This document shows, piece after piece, positions 1-9,000 of a stretch of DNA of 64,000 bases. Where the stretch lies: positions 1 through 64,000 of the forward strand of contig CASFGK010000014.1 of assembly GCA_949294195.1 (NCBI GenBank), given 5' to 3'. This stretch comes from an uncultured Bacteroidales bacterium. GTDB taxonomy: Bacteria > Bacteroidota > Bacteroidia > Bacteroidales > UBA932. The stretch's first letter is position 1; each line of letters starts with the position of its first letter. The position numbers were made by a program, and so were the translations under genes. A model generated the notes under the pieces. The model did no database searches, was not told where the DNA came from, and worked only from the letters and a program-made list of their open reading frames with translations.

Positions 1-93
1 CGCCCGTGGCTTCGTGAACGGGAGGGGCCCACCGTCTGGTGGGAGGGATTCAGTTTTCCGGTGTCATCCCGACAATATGGTTCTATCAAATAA
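1..93 (+). CDS. C-terminal tail of an unidentified protein (partial)
   Basis: The first frame is open from base 1 to a TAA at 91-93 and encodes about 30 residues ending in RQYGSIK. It is followed at once by the hairpin at 99-140, which fits the end of a real gene. The peptide is rich in Trp, Arg and Gly (VWWEGFSFP), but too short to identify. The gene starts outside the window. The alternative is chance open frame, since 30 codons without a stop is weak evidence. Confidence 0.4.
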   Translation, partial: RPWLREREGPTVWWEGFSFPVSSRQYGSIK

Positions 94-140
94 AAAAAAG
101 AGAGTGACTCCAATGCCTTATGGCTTTTGGGTCACCCTCT
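92..140 (-). terminator. Rho-independent terminator of the envelope operon
   Basis: Read on the minus strand, the arms AGAGGGTGAC and GTCACTCTCT, with inner CCAA..GCC / GGC..TTGG pairing, form a long hairpin. It is followed by a run of eight T (plus-strand A run at 92-99). It lies 44 bases after the stop of the outer-membrane gene at 184. The plus-strand gene ending at 93 could use the same hairpin, but it has no T run on that side. Confidence 0.75.
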
Positions 141-183
141 TCAGAAAAGTGTAAAATGCAATAATGCTGCGGACTTGCTTTTC

Positions 184-798
184 CTAGAATGAAACTCCCA
201 GCTTGAAACCGGCATTGCTGATGCCTTCCAGTCCGAGAGCATTGCTCCTGTTGGTCGCGTAACTGTAATATACAGCGAACTGGAATCCGAAATTGCTCTT
301 GTGGAAAGGATGCCATGTAAAACCTATTTCAGGTGAAATGTAGAATCCCCACTGCGAGTCTCTCAGGACTGAAGCCGGAAACCAGGTGTATTCACGGGCG
401 TAGTTCGCTCCGATCTTGGCTTCCGCATACGGCTGGAATTCCTTCCATCCGAGCCGGTATCTCAGAGTCGCTCCGAACGGAATCTGGAACAGCGAGTTGC
501 TGGCATCGGTCGTTAGAGCCGATCCGTCAGGATAATGGTATGTCTGTCTGGGAATGTAGTTGTTGTTGGTGTTATAGCTGATGAAAGCACCTGCTGCTAT
601 TCTCGGCAGGAAATAATATCCGCCTTCCGCATAAGCGCCCCATCCGCTGGCATTTTCCGAAAAGCCGTTGCCGAAAGCCCCGTTGAACTGCCATCCGGCA
701 TCTGCATAGTATCTTCTTCCCGGCTGTGCTTCGGCCGTAATACTTCCTGCAAGCATCAGGACTGCTGCTACTATGATATATACAAATGTTTTTTTCAT
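184..798 (-). CDS. Outer-membrane beta-barrel protein, porin/opacity-like
   Basis: This 204-residue protein has a signal peptide (MKKTFVYIIVAAVLML.. cut near AEA-QPG). A series of short amphipathic strands follows, rich in Tyr, Phe, Trp and Gly and separated by turns, ending in a typical outer-membrane terminal aromatic (KLGVSF). Size and pattern match the small eight-stranded barrel families (outer membrane protein beta-barrel domain). It is the last gene of a minus-strand trio with the DUF4251 and DUF4136 genes, only 12 bases after the latter. Role is unknown; an envelope-stress or structural function is inference. Confidence 0.7.
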   Translation of the reverse strand: MKKTFVYIIVAAVLMLAGSITAEAQPGRRYYADAGWQFNGAFGNGFSENASGWGAYAEGGYYFLPRIAAGAFISYNTNNNYIPRQTYHYPDGSALTTDASNSLFQIPFGATLRYRLGWKEFQPYAEAKIGANYAREYTWFPASVLRDSQWGFYISPEIGFTWHPFHKSNFGFQFAVYYSYATNRSNALGLEGISNAGFKLGVSF

Positions 799-810
799 TT
801 TATTCCCTCC

Positions 811-1482
811 TTATTTGGCCAGATATTCCGACTGCCTGAAAGACTGGGTTATCGCTCTGGAGAAGCGTGCCGCATCCTCTCTGGAGTTGCTGATGCTTCC
901 GTCGATGAAGCTGTTCCATACCACATTCAGGGGTTTGTCATCTCCTTGCTCTTCAGTCAGGTCAACCATTTCCGTAAGCAGAGAATGTGATGAGTAGCTG
1001 TACGTTACAGGGAACGAGTATCCCCAGTATCCCCAGTTGCCCCAATATCCCGGATACCAGTATCCGGGGTATGCTGACCACCAGTAAGGTGAAGTCGGAT
1101 AGAATGAAGTGAAATATGATGTGGACACTATGTATGATATCTGGACAGCCAGATCGGCAGCCGGGTTTCCCGGAACTTTCATGTCAAGATCCGAATCCGC
1201 CATGCCGGTATCCACATAAGTGTATCCCAACGATTCCATTTCGTCGATATACTGGTTTCTGACGGTTTTCGCCCAATCGTTCAGAAACAGGCTTCCTTCG
1301 TCACCGTCTATGGACAGAAGACTGTCGGCTACGGTGAATGTCCCGTATGCCGAAAAGTCGGTAACGTTGTCACTATGGGCCGTGTAGACCAGGAATTCTC
1401 CGTCGAAGTCAGATGCTGACGGTTCCTTCTGGCATGAAGCGGCAAGTATGAGCGCCGTTGCAAAAAGCAAATATCGTTTCAT
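811..1482 (-). CDS. DUF4136-type lipoprotein
   Basis: This 223-residue protein has a lipoprotein signal (MKRYLLFATALILAASC, lipidated Cys at 17). The order of features fits DUF4136 lipoproteins: a beta-rich N-terminal half (FAYGTF-like stretch YGTFTVAD), a conserved DWAKTVRNQYIDEM helix, a region describing a GYxYVD motif, and a late segment VWNSFIDGS. Around residues 128-153 there is a striking run of Trp, Tyr, Pro and Gly repeats (PGYWYPGYWGNWGYWGY). Function of the family is unknown; it probably sits on the inner leaflet of the outer membrane. It is 18 bases downstream of the DUF4251 gene and 12 upstream of the barrel gene, so the three are likely cotranscribed. Confidence 0.75.
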   Translation of the reverse strand: MKRYLLFATALILAASCQKEPSASDFDGEFLVYTAHSDNVTDFSAYGTFTVADSLLSIDGDEGSLFLNDWAKTVRNQYIDEMESLGYTYVDTGMADSDLDMKVPGNPAADLAVQISYIVSTSYFTSFYPTSPYWWSAYPGYWYPGYWGNWGYWGYSFPVTYSYSSHSLLTEMVDLTEEQGDDKPLNVVWNSFIDGSISNSREDAARFSRAITQSFRQSEYLAK

Positions 1483-1500
1483 GTTTTTCCTCCTTTGGTT

Positions 1501-2097
1501 TTAAAGTGAAGTACCCTCGAATGTACGGGACTGTTCATATGGAACGAGTACGCCTTCGATACGAAGGGTCTGAGAATTGAAATTTGGTGAGACTATCACA
1601 TATGCCTCGTTTGTTCCCGGATACAGCGATATGTCCACTCCGGCATTTATTCCGATGCCGGTAATGTTCATATTTATATGGGTGACACCCCGTTTGTCAA
1701 CCCTGATGTCCATTCCGGATACGGACCCTTTTACTGTGATGCCTCCGACGCCGTTAGGGCCGGATACGAAACTGTTCGGGGAAATCTGTACGACTCCTCT
1801 GTCTCCCTTGACGGAGATGAAGTTGGTGGTTGAATTGACAAGTATTCTGGTCCCGTTTCTGAAAGTTATGGCATCGGCTTCGATAACGAATGATTTCCGG
1901 TTGACTGCCGCATCGGCCTGCTGCCATAGAAGAGTGTCTGCCGCTGCCTGAAGCATGCGCTTCGGTTCGCTTCTCTTCTGAAACTCCGCCATATCGTTTT
2001 TCCACTGGTCAATTCTTTCTTTCAGGGTCGTTTTGTCCTGGGCTGCGCCTGTCAGGCTAAGTGACAGTACCGACAGCAATAAAATAAAACGTCTCAT
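1501..2097 (-). CDS. DUF4251 family periplasmic protein
   Basis: This 198-residue protein has a cleavable signal peptide (MRRFILLLSVLSLSLTGAAQ). The body has the DUF4251 pattern: NRKSFVIEAD, then NSTTNFISVKGDRGVVQI, a GPNGVGGITVKGSVS glycine-rich stretch, and a C-terminal LYPGTNEAYVIV..RIEG segment. The family is restricted to Bacteroidota and has no known function. It is the first gene of the minus-strand envelope trio; AGGAG stands a few bases before its ATG and an 8-bp stem-loop lies in its leader at 2122-2142. Confidence 0.75.
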   Translation of the reverse strand: MRRFILLLSVLSLSLTGAAQDKTTLKERIDQWKNDMAEFQKRSEPKRMLQAAADTLLWQQADAAVNRKSFVIEADAITFRNGTRILVNSTTNFISVKGDRGVVQISPNSFVSGPNGVGGITVKGSVSGMDIRVDKRGVTHINMNITGIGINAGVDISLYPGTNEAYVIVSPNFNSQTLRIEGVLVPYEQSRTFEGTSL

Positions 2098-2121
2098 ATT
2101 TGATCTCCTTTTGATTTTGTT

Positions 2122-2142
2122 CCGGTCTGATTTCCAGACCGG
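2122..2142 (-). repeat. Leader stem-loop before the DUF4251 gene
   Basis: CCGGTCTG and CAGACCGG form a perfect 8-bp stem with a 5-base loop, 25 bases before the DUF4251 start codon on the minus strand. No T run follows, so it is not an ordinary terminator. It may protect or regulate the operon mRNA; this is inference from position. Confidence 0.45.
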
Positions 2143-2224
2143 CCACTATAATAAACAAGCTGTATGCCAAATCCTTGCATGTCATATCCGGTATATGCTC
2201 CCGTATCTGCATCCGGCAGTGTCC

Positions 2225-2260
2225 AAAAAGAAAAGCCGTCTCCCTGCATGGGGAGCGGCC
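2225..2260 (-). terminator. Terminator of the glycerophosphodiesterase gene
   Basis: On the minus strand GCCGCTCCCC..GGGAGACGGC forms a stem with one mismatch around a short loop, followed directly by TTTTCTTTTT. It lies 35 bases past the stop codon at 2296, separating this gene from the envelope operon. Confidence 0.75.
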
Positions 2261-2295
2261 TGTAAATCCGGTTGCGGCAAGGTAATGTCCTTTTG

Positions 2296-3129
2296 TTATT
2301 TTGCTCCGGGAGCTTTCTTTTCTTTCCCGCCCAGCAGGGCTCTGGCCAGTGCGGGTTCGTCTGTGGTGAGCATGTCTGTTCCGAGCGCGAACATCTTTTC
2401 CATATCTTCCGCATTGTCCACTGTCCACGTGTTCACTGACATGGAGTGCGATCTGGCTGCTTCATACCAGTCCGGATGCTCGTAGAAAGAGCTGAAATGA
2501 TAGTCGACGCCGTTGATTCCATATCCTGCCACTTCGTCAGGAGTCAGGTCGCTATCAAGATACTGGACAGTGTATTCCGGCATTAGCCGGGCGATACGCT
2601 TGCATATGTTCAGGCTGAACGAGATGAAAACCACTTTGTCAGGAGAGTCCAGCCCGTATTCCTTGAGCTTTTCTATGGTCAGATCCACGAGCCTGTTCTC
2701 GATTTCGGGAGTGGAATGCGTTTTAAGTTCATAGACCATGACTGTACCGGGATGTTTCCTGACTTGTTCCAGATACTGGTCGACAGTCGGGATCGGTTCC
2801 CCGTTTGCCAGTCTTATGTCCCTGAATTCCGCGTAAGGGGTCCGGTCGATTGTCTTTCCGTCAATCTTGCTGTCATGATAGACAAGCAGCACTTCGTCAG
2901 AGGTCATGTTCACATCGAACTCACTGCCCCAGAAACCCGCTTCCTGTGCGCATCTGAGAGCTGCCAGGGAATTTTTTGCATAGCCGGCTTCCTCGCAGTT
3001 CCAGTAGCCGCGGTGGGCGACAACCGCCACGCTTTGCTCTGCCTGCCGGCAGGACACCGCTGTAGCGGAAACAGACATCAGGGCCAGAACAGGCCATGTC
3101 AGAAATTTTGAAAAGAGGTTCATTGTCAC
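2296..3129 (-). CDS. Glycerophosphodiester phosphodiesterase family lipoprotein
   Basis: This 277-residue protein carries the GDPD TIM-barrel signatures: VVAHRGYWN near residue 37 (catalytic His-Arg), GSEFDVNMTSD (metal-binding Glu-Asp) and VYHD (second catalytic His). Near residue 200 it also has DEVAGYGINGVDYHFS and later a VNTWTVDN segment typical of the C-terminal half of the barrel. The enzymes cut glycerophosphodiesters to sn-glycerol 3-phosphate and an alcohol. The N-terminus (SVSATAVSC) looks like a lipoprotein signal, so it is probably periplasmic. The start may be the second Met (3123). It is monocistronic, between a terminator at 2225-2260 and a -7 motif at 3170. Confidence 0.85.
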   Translation of the reverse strand: MTMNLFSKFLTWPVLALMSVSATAVSCRQAEQSVAVVAHRGYWNCEEAGYAKNSLAALRCAQEAGFWGSEFDVNMTSDEVLLVYHDSKIDGKTIDRTPYAEFRDIRLANGEPIPTVDQYLEQVRKHPGTVMVYELKTHSTPEIENRLVDLTIEKLKEYGLDSPDKVVFISFSLNICKRIARLMPEYTVQYLDSDLTPDEVAGYGINGVDYHFSSFYEHPDWYEAARSHSMSVNTWTVDNAEDMEKMFALGTDMLTTDEPALARALLGGKEKKAPGAK

Positions 3130-3169
3130 AATAAATTTTAAATAATCTGCCAGTCGGAAACCGACCGGA

Positions 3170-3177
3170 CAAATTTA
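3170..3177 (-). promoter_or_regulatory. Bacteroidota -7 promoter motif for the GDPD gene
   Basis: The minus strand reads TAAATTTG, an exact match to TAnnTTTG, about 40 bases before the GDPD start. No clear -33 TTTG at the usual spacing was seen. Confidence 0.45.
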
Positions 3178-3222
3178 TGAATATTTAAACGCTTTTGATA
3201 GATATGGAATGTAAAAAAAAGT

Positions 3223-3230
3223 TAATTTTG
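3223..3230 (+). promoter_or_regulatory. Bacteroidota -7 promoter motif for pgi
   Basis: TAATTTTG matches TAnnTTTG and lies 38 bases before the pgi ATG. The -33 element is not obvious. Confidence 0.5.
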
Positions 3231-3268
3231 CAGGCTGGTATTCGGATTATAATCAAAAGACTATAGAT

Positions 3269-4612
3269 ATGGTAAAAGTGAATCTGGGAGGCTGCAGCTC
3301 CTTTACAAACGATGCAGAATACAAGGAATACGTAGAGAAGGCCCTGACTGCTTTCGATACGCTCGAGAGCGAGACAGGTGCAGGAAATGATTTCCTCGGA
3401 TGGAAGCATCTGCCTACAACTACTCCGGAAAGTCTTATCACCGATTGCGAGGCGATAAGGGACAGCTGGAAAGAGAAAGGTGTCGATCTGGTGGTGGTCA
3501 TAGGTATCGGAGGGTCGTATCTCGGAGCCAAATGTGCTGTCGAGGCCCTTTCACACAGCTTTTCAAAGCAGCTTTCCGGCAAGAAGGACGCTCCTGAAAT
3601 CGTATTTGCCGGACATAATCTGTCCGAAGAATATATCTGTGAGCTGACAGACCTGATGCAGCAGAGGAATGTGGCGGCTGTCGTTATCTCGAAATCAGGT
3701 ACCACTACTGAGCCTGCCATCGCTTTCAGATTCGTAAAGCAGTATATTGAAAAGACATACGGAGTAAAGGAAGCTGCCGAACGTATAGTTGCCGTTACTG
3801 ATGCACATAAGGGAGCCCTGAAATCTCTTTCGACACAGGAGGGTTACAGGACTTTCGTAATCGCAGATAATGTAGGCGGTCGTTTTTCTGTACTTACTCC
3901 GGTCGGAATCCTCCCTATAGTCCTGGCCGGCTTTGATATGAGGGCAATGCTCAAAGGTGCTGCCGAGATGGAGCGCAAGTGCTCGGAGCGCAACGGGGAC
4001 AACCCGGCAGTGGAGTATGCCGCCATGCGTAACCTTCTGTACAGCAAGGGAAAGAAAATAGAAATACTAGTTTCGTACAACCCTAAGCTGCAGTATCTCG
4101 GAGAGTGGTGGAAGCAGCTTTACGGTGAATCCGAAGGAAAGGACGGCAAGGGGATTTTCCCTGCATCGGTAAGCTTTACGACCGACTTGCATTCAATGGG
4201 ACAGTATATCCAGCAGGGGGAGAGGATACTGATGGAGACAGTAGTCACAGTGGAAAAGAGCAACAGGAGCATGACAATATCCGATGACCCTCAGAATCTT
4301 GACGGGCTCAACTTCCTGACAGGAAAACATGTGGAAGAGTGCAATGCTATGGCTGAGCTCGGCACCAAACTGGCACATATTGACGGAGGGGTCCCTCAGC
4401 TGTCTGTGTCCGTAGAGAAAATAGATGAATTCAATCTCGGAGGACTCTTCTACTTCTTTGAGAAAGCGTGCGGTATCAGCGCATATATTCTCGGAGTGAA
4501 TCCGTTCAACCAGCCGGGAGTGGAAGCATACAAGAAAAACATGTTCGCTCTTCTTGGAAAACCGGGTTATGAGGAACAGGCAAAGGCTCTGAACGAAAGG
4601 CTCGGAAAATAA
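3269..4612 (+). CDS. pgi: Glucose-6-phosphate isomerase
   Basis: This 447-residue enzyme interconverts glucose 6-phosphate and fructose 6-phosphate in glycolysis and gluconeogenesis, in the cytoplasm. Diagnostic stretches are GIGGSYLGAK (sugar-phosphate binding, residues about 80-90), ISKSGTTTEP (SIS domain phosphate loop), NVGGRFSVLTPVG, and a C-terminal FNQPGVEAYK containing the catalytic Lys. The length is typical of the short bacterial PGI form (about 445-450). It stands alone between a divergent GDPD gene and a convergent terminator at 4637-4670. Confidence 0.95.
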   Translation: MVKVNLGGCSSFTNDAEYKEYVEKALTAFDTLESETGAGNDFLGWKHLPTTTPESLITDCEAIRDSWKEKGVDLVVVIGIGGSYLGAKCAVEALSHSFSKQLSGKKDAPEIVFAGHNLSEEYICELTDLMQQRNVAAVVISKSGTTTEPAIAFRFVKQYIEKTYGVKEAAERIVAVTDAHKGALKSLSTQEGYRTFVIADNVGGRFSVLTPVGILPIVLAGFDMRAMLKGAAEMERKCSERNGDNPAVEYAAMRNLLYSKGKKIEILVSYNPKLQYLGEWWKQLYGESEGKDGKGIFPASVSFTTDLHSMGQYIQQGERILMETVVTVEKSNRSMTISDDPQNLDGLNFLTGKHVEECNAMAELGTKLAHIDGGVPQLSVSVEKIDEFNLGGLFYFFEKACGISAYILGVNPFNQPGVEAYKKNMFALLGKPGYEEQAKALNERLGK

Positions 4613-4636
4613 CATAGGGATATATTAAAAACAGGA

Positions 4637-4670
4637 AATCCCCGGCATATCGTCCTGATTGCCGGGGATT
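4637..4670. terminator. Bidirectional terminator between pgi and the cysteine-desulfidase-like gene
   Basis: AATCCCCGGC (4637-4646) pairs perfectly with GCCGGGGATT (4661-4670) around a 14-base loop, between two convergent genes. T-rich sequence follows on the plus side (TTCTTG), and TTTTTAATA on the minus side. Confidence 0.75.
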
Positions 4671-4691
4671 CTTGTGTCTGCGGACTGTTTT

Positions 4692-6020
4692 CTATTTGCA
4701 TACCATTATGTCCAGTATCATGGAGTCTGCATTCTGCATTCCTACCGAGCCGATACGGCCGAGATTGCGGATGGTCTTTTCAATATCCTTTTCTATGATG
4801 CCGTCATGCTCGGAGATGCAGATCCCGTCCATGGCAAGTACGGCGGACTGGATTGCGGAAGATACTCCCGAGGCGACTTTCATTGCGCATCCGACCTTGG
4901 CCCCGTCGCAGACCATGCCGGTGATGTTGCCTATCATGTTCTTTACTGCTGCACATACCTGCATGTAACTGCCTCCACGCAGATATGTTATTCCGCATGA
5001 GGCTCCTGTAGAAGCTATTACACAACCGCAAAGCGCAGAAAGCTTTCCGAGATAACCTTTTATGTGGATAGCTGTCAGATGGCTGAGCATCAGTGCCCTG
5101 GCCAGCTTCTCTTCCGGTACTTCGTATTTGAGGGCATAGGCGATTACAGGCATCGTTACGGTTATTCCCTGGTTCCCGCTTCCGGAGTTGCTCATCGCAG
5201 GTAGTGTGCAACCTGCCATCCTTGCGTCTGAAGCGGCTGCAGTAAGAGCCATGGCACAGCTCATGAAATCGCTGCCGAAGACTTCCCTGTATTTTCCTGA
5301 ATTGATTGTCTTTCCTACTTTCAGTCCATAGTCTCCGGAAAGGCCTTCCCTGGAAAGTTTCAGGTTCATGTCTCTGGACTCCAATATGAATTTAATATCC
5401 TCAAAATCCACACTACATGCAAACTCATAGATTTCCTTGAGTGTCAGGTGATAGTCGAGGGTATCCATGTGTTCAGACCCTGTGCTTTCCTGTTCTGCAT
5501 GGCTGCTCTGGAGGACATTCCCGTCAAATGTCGTTTCCACGATGTTGTCATGGTCGTCTTCTATGACTGCCGAGGCTGAATGTTCCTTGCCAGCAGTGAC
5601 CGTCACTTTTACGTAGAGCTTGTGTCCTGTTTCCGTATGGCTGACTTTAACGAGACCGTCGGCTACGAGCTTTCTGGCCCTTTCCACTGCTTCCGGTTCC
5701 AGATCATGCAGCACTTCAAGCCTGTATTCGGATTTTCCGCAGACTACCCCGAGTGCGGCAGCAATATGGAGCCCTACCATTCCCGTACCCGGGATACCTA
5801 CTCCCATTCCGTTTTTGAGGATGTTTCCGCTGACTTCGACCGAAGTGCTGAAACATGTGTTTTTCCTCCATTCTTCTGTTTGGCATGAAGGGCACTGGTC
5901 CATAAGGATTTCCACTGCCTTTGCGGCAGCAAGCGCAACAGCGATCGGTTCGGTACAGCCGAGTGCCGGTTTCACTTCTTTTCTTACAAGTTCGATTATT
6001 TCGGCTTCACGAGGTGTCAT
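4692..6020 (-). CDS. L-cysteine desulfidase-like protein (CyuA/YhaM, UPF0597 family)
   Basis: This 442-residue protein begins PREAEIIELVRKEVKPALGCTEPIA, the hallmark opening of UPF0597, and keeps the Cys-rich patches CGCVIAST / SCGITYLRGG and VCDGAKVGCAMKVASG that can hold a [4Fe-4S] cluster. The family is related to the alpha subunit of iron-sulfur serine dehydratases. The E. coli member CyuA (YhaM) degrades L-cysteine to pyruvate, ammonia and sulfide. The start codon overlaps the stop of the upstream amidase/golvesin gene by four bases (ATGA at 6017-6020), so the two are translationally coupled and it closes the minus-strand run. Substrate could also be another small amino acid. Confidence 0.8.
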   Translation of the reverse strand: MTPREAEIIELVRKEVKPALGCTEPIAVALAAAKAVEILMDQCPSCQTEEWRKNTCFSTSVEVSGNILKNGMGVGIPGTGMVGLHIAAALGVVCGKSEYRLEVLHDLEPEAVERARKLVADGLVKVSHTETGHKLYVKVTVTAGKEHSASAVIEDDHDNIVETTFDGNVLQSSHAEQESTGSEHMDTLDYHLTLKEIYEFACSVDFEDIKFILESRDMNLKLSREGLSGDYGLKVGKTINSGKYREVFGSDFMSCAMALTAAASDARMAGCTLPAMSNSGSGNQGITVTMPVIAYALKYEVPEEKLARALMLSHLTAIHIKGYLGKLSALCGCVIASTGASCGITYLRGGSYMQVCAAVKNMIGNITGMVCDGAKVGCAMKVASGVSSAIQSAVLAMDGICISEHDGIIEKDIEKTIRNLGRIGSVGMQNADSMILDIMVCK

Positions 6021-9000
6021 AATGCAAAATATTTAAGAGAAGATGATATGATTTCCTGCAGTGCGTCTGGCTCCCGGATGGTTTCGACAGGGAAACCGAG
6101 GCATACGGTCCTGTAATTCCCCGCATCGAAACATACTCCGGCTGATATCCTTGTGTCACTGTACCAGAGGAAAGTGCATGAGGATTCCGATGCTGGAGCA
6201 AGCCCGTCAGGAGTTTCGACACTGTAGACAGTACTGTTCGGCCTGTTCGCAAAAGACATTGACCTGCATGCTTCTCCAAGCCTGATACCGGCATGGGTGC
6301 CAGGGGCGGGGGATACGATGGTGCTTCTGCTTGCATAGTTGCATATCCATTTGTATCCCAGGATATCCTGTGCGAACCTTATTGATGTTTCCATGAATGT
6401 GCTGTCTTTCTGTACAGGGAAAACCTTATCCCAGATGTCAGTTCCGATATTGGCTCCGGAAACAAGGATGTTTCCTCCGTCCGAAGAGAATGCCCGGAGT
6501 GCATTCTGCATGTCTTGAGGGAAAACCGTATATCTGTTCCCCACAGCCCCGCGACCTATCATGGTAGTGACCTGTTTGCCGCAGATGATATCTGCGCTCC
6601 AGGCCCTCTTTCTTAATGTGGAATCATTCATGAAAGCATCCGAGCTTGCCGAGAAGAAAGGATATCCGGCTTTAATGACAGCCTTTCCGTGTATATACGG
6701 ATAGTCGAAGGTGTTTCCTGCCACGGTCTTTCCGGCATAGTCCGTATACGATGCCCCGAATCCCGCGTTGTCATCGTCTGTCCACGGCATATCCCGGCGT
6801 ATCTGGAACATTTCACCCGTGAAAGTCATGTCTTTGATATAAGGCACTCCGCTGTCAAGGGTGTTGTCGAATCCTGCATATTGAGGGGTGTCGAACCATG
6901 CGGGACAGGAAACCCTGTCAAAATTGTTGACAACAAGTACTGCACTGTCTTTCAGCATGGAAATCCCATTACGGCAGGATGCTCCGTCAGAATATTCCGG
7001 TATTCCCACACACAGGGTTTCGCTCGGGAAACTGATTCCTCCGCTGTTGCATGCGGCGATCCGGTAACTGTATATGTGTCCCGGCAGCACAGGAACTTCG
7101 GTGTAAATCCTGCCTCCGGATGTCCTGGATACATGTACTGTCTTTCCGGTATCGAAGGCACCGTCGTCAATTCTGGTGTAAAGGACATAACTCTGTGCTT
7201 CTGCTGTCGGTTCCAGAGGGTCATCGGTGGCTTTCCAGCTCAACAACGCCCTGTATCCGTCCTTCCTGTGGTCAAGCCCCGCTGCAAAAGAGTGTACCGG
7301 AAGCGGCTGTACTGTGTATCTGCATCCGTATCTGTTGCTCAGGTATTTGAGTATGCCCTTATACACGGCCCTGCTTACGGTGAATCTGAATGAAGGGTCA
7401 AGCCCGTGTCTCATGTCGGAAAAGTTCTGATGCGACATCAGCTCCAGAAGCATAGTCGGGACTCCGGTTGTCCTGGACTCGCTGTAAGACCGGTCCCATA
7501 TGTGCCTCCTGCTCCAGAGCGAATCGTATCCGGCTCTGATATCGTTAACTACCTGGCTCTGTATCAGGTCTGTAAGTTCTCTGCTTGTCATTCTTCCGGA
7601 TTTGTCGGGGAACCGGCTGCTTCCGTTGCATTTGAGGGTGTATATGCCCAGTGTTCCTACTATTGAGTCCCCGGGGGTTACTCCGGCATCGGAATGGAAC
7701 GCAAATGCCATGTCTATCGGAATGTTCCTGCCTTCTTCCCGGGGATTGACCCGGGAGCCCCCCGAGAGTTCCTGCACCCATTTCCCTCTGGACATGAAAT
7801 CATCCATGTAGTCGTTCGTCTGCTCGTTCTGGCTGTATACAGTGGAGTCGGATCCTGCCCACTGCATCCAGTATCTGGCCCCTTCTGCATACCTTGGCAA
7901 TCCTGAAATCTCCGGAACCGCTTCCGGATCCTTCATGCATTTTCTGGCCATGTTTCCCATTCCGCCGCCTATTTTCACTGCATCGGCGGTGATGACTGAC
8001 CCCGGAGAGAAGATGAAGCCTTCGGGAGTACGGTTGTCCAGTATGACACATCCCTCTGTCCCTTTCTGAAAATCAAAGGTGCCCAGATATATCCATGTCC
8101 CTCCTCCCATTTTCTGGTTGACGCTGAAATGGCTTTCTCCTCCCATGTGTCTTACCGTATAGTGGGCCGATGCGGTACTGTTCGGCAGGGTCTTGTATGA
8201 GACGTATACTGCATATTCCCCGCGATGAGGTATGTCAGGAGTCCATGTTGCAGAGGCCCTGCCTGCTTTTTCTCCGTGGGGAATGCATGCTGACATCCTG
8301 GCCGAGCCGGCACGGAACGGATTTTCATTGGAAACATATATCTGCTGCAGGTCGGCAAATCCGGTCCCGGCGTCTTTCCAGTCTCCGGATTCGGAATAAT
8401 TTCCGAAAGTCCTTACAGGGTAGTCTGTTTCGGGGCCGGAAATGAAATGGGGGTCGTTGTCGGTGATTATTTCGGAAGTCTGCAGGTCCCTTTCACGCGG
8501 GAGCATCACCACGCATCCTGCGTTCTCCAGCATGGGAACAAGAAAAGGCAGGACAAATCCTGAAGTGAAAAGGTCTTCTACTGTCTGGAACAGACATGCC
8601 CTCTGCCATTCCCATCTCCTTGTAGACTGTTCGAAATAACGCCCGTGACTCTGCCACAGGGCAATATGCCTTCCCGACAGGCCTTCACGGAAGTCCGGCC
8701 TGTCCAGATTTTCAACCAGAGGGACAGTCCCTGCCCTTCTGTCCTTCATTTTATAAGGCATGTCATCCGGTTTCCCGTCGTTTCCTAGCGGATTGGTAAC
8801 CAGGGCAGACATTTTCGTCCTGTTGCAGTATATCTCTCCGAGCCTGTATCCGGAATAATCTTCAGGGAAAAGCATTCTGATTTCCCTGAGAAACCACTTG
8901 TATGTGTCTTCATGCCATGGAATGTCTCCAAGGCTTCTTGTGAAATAGAAATCCAGAGAAGCCCCCCTTTTCATTACCGCGCTGAGCTTCAGCTCTCCTT

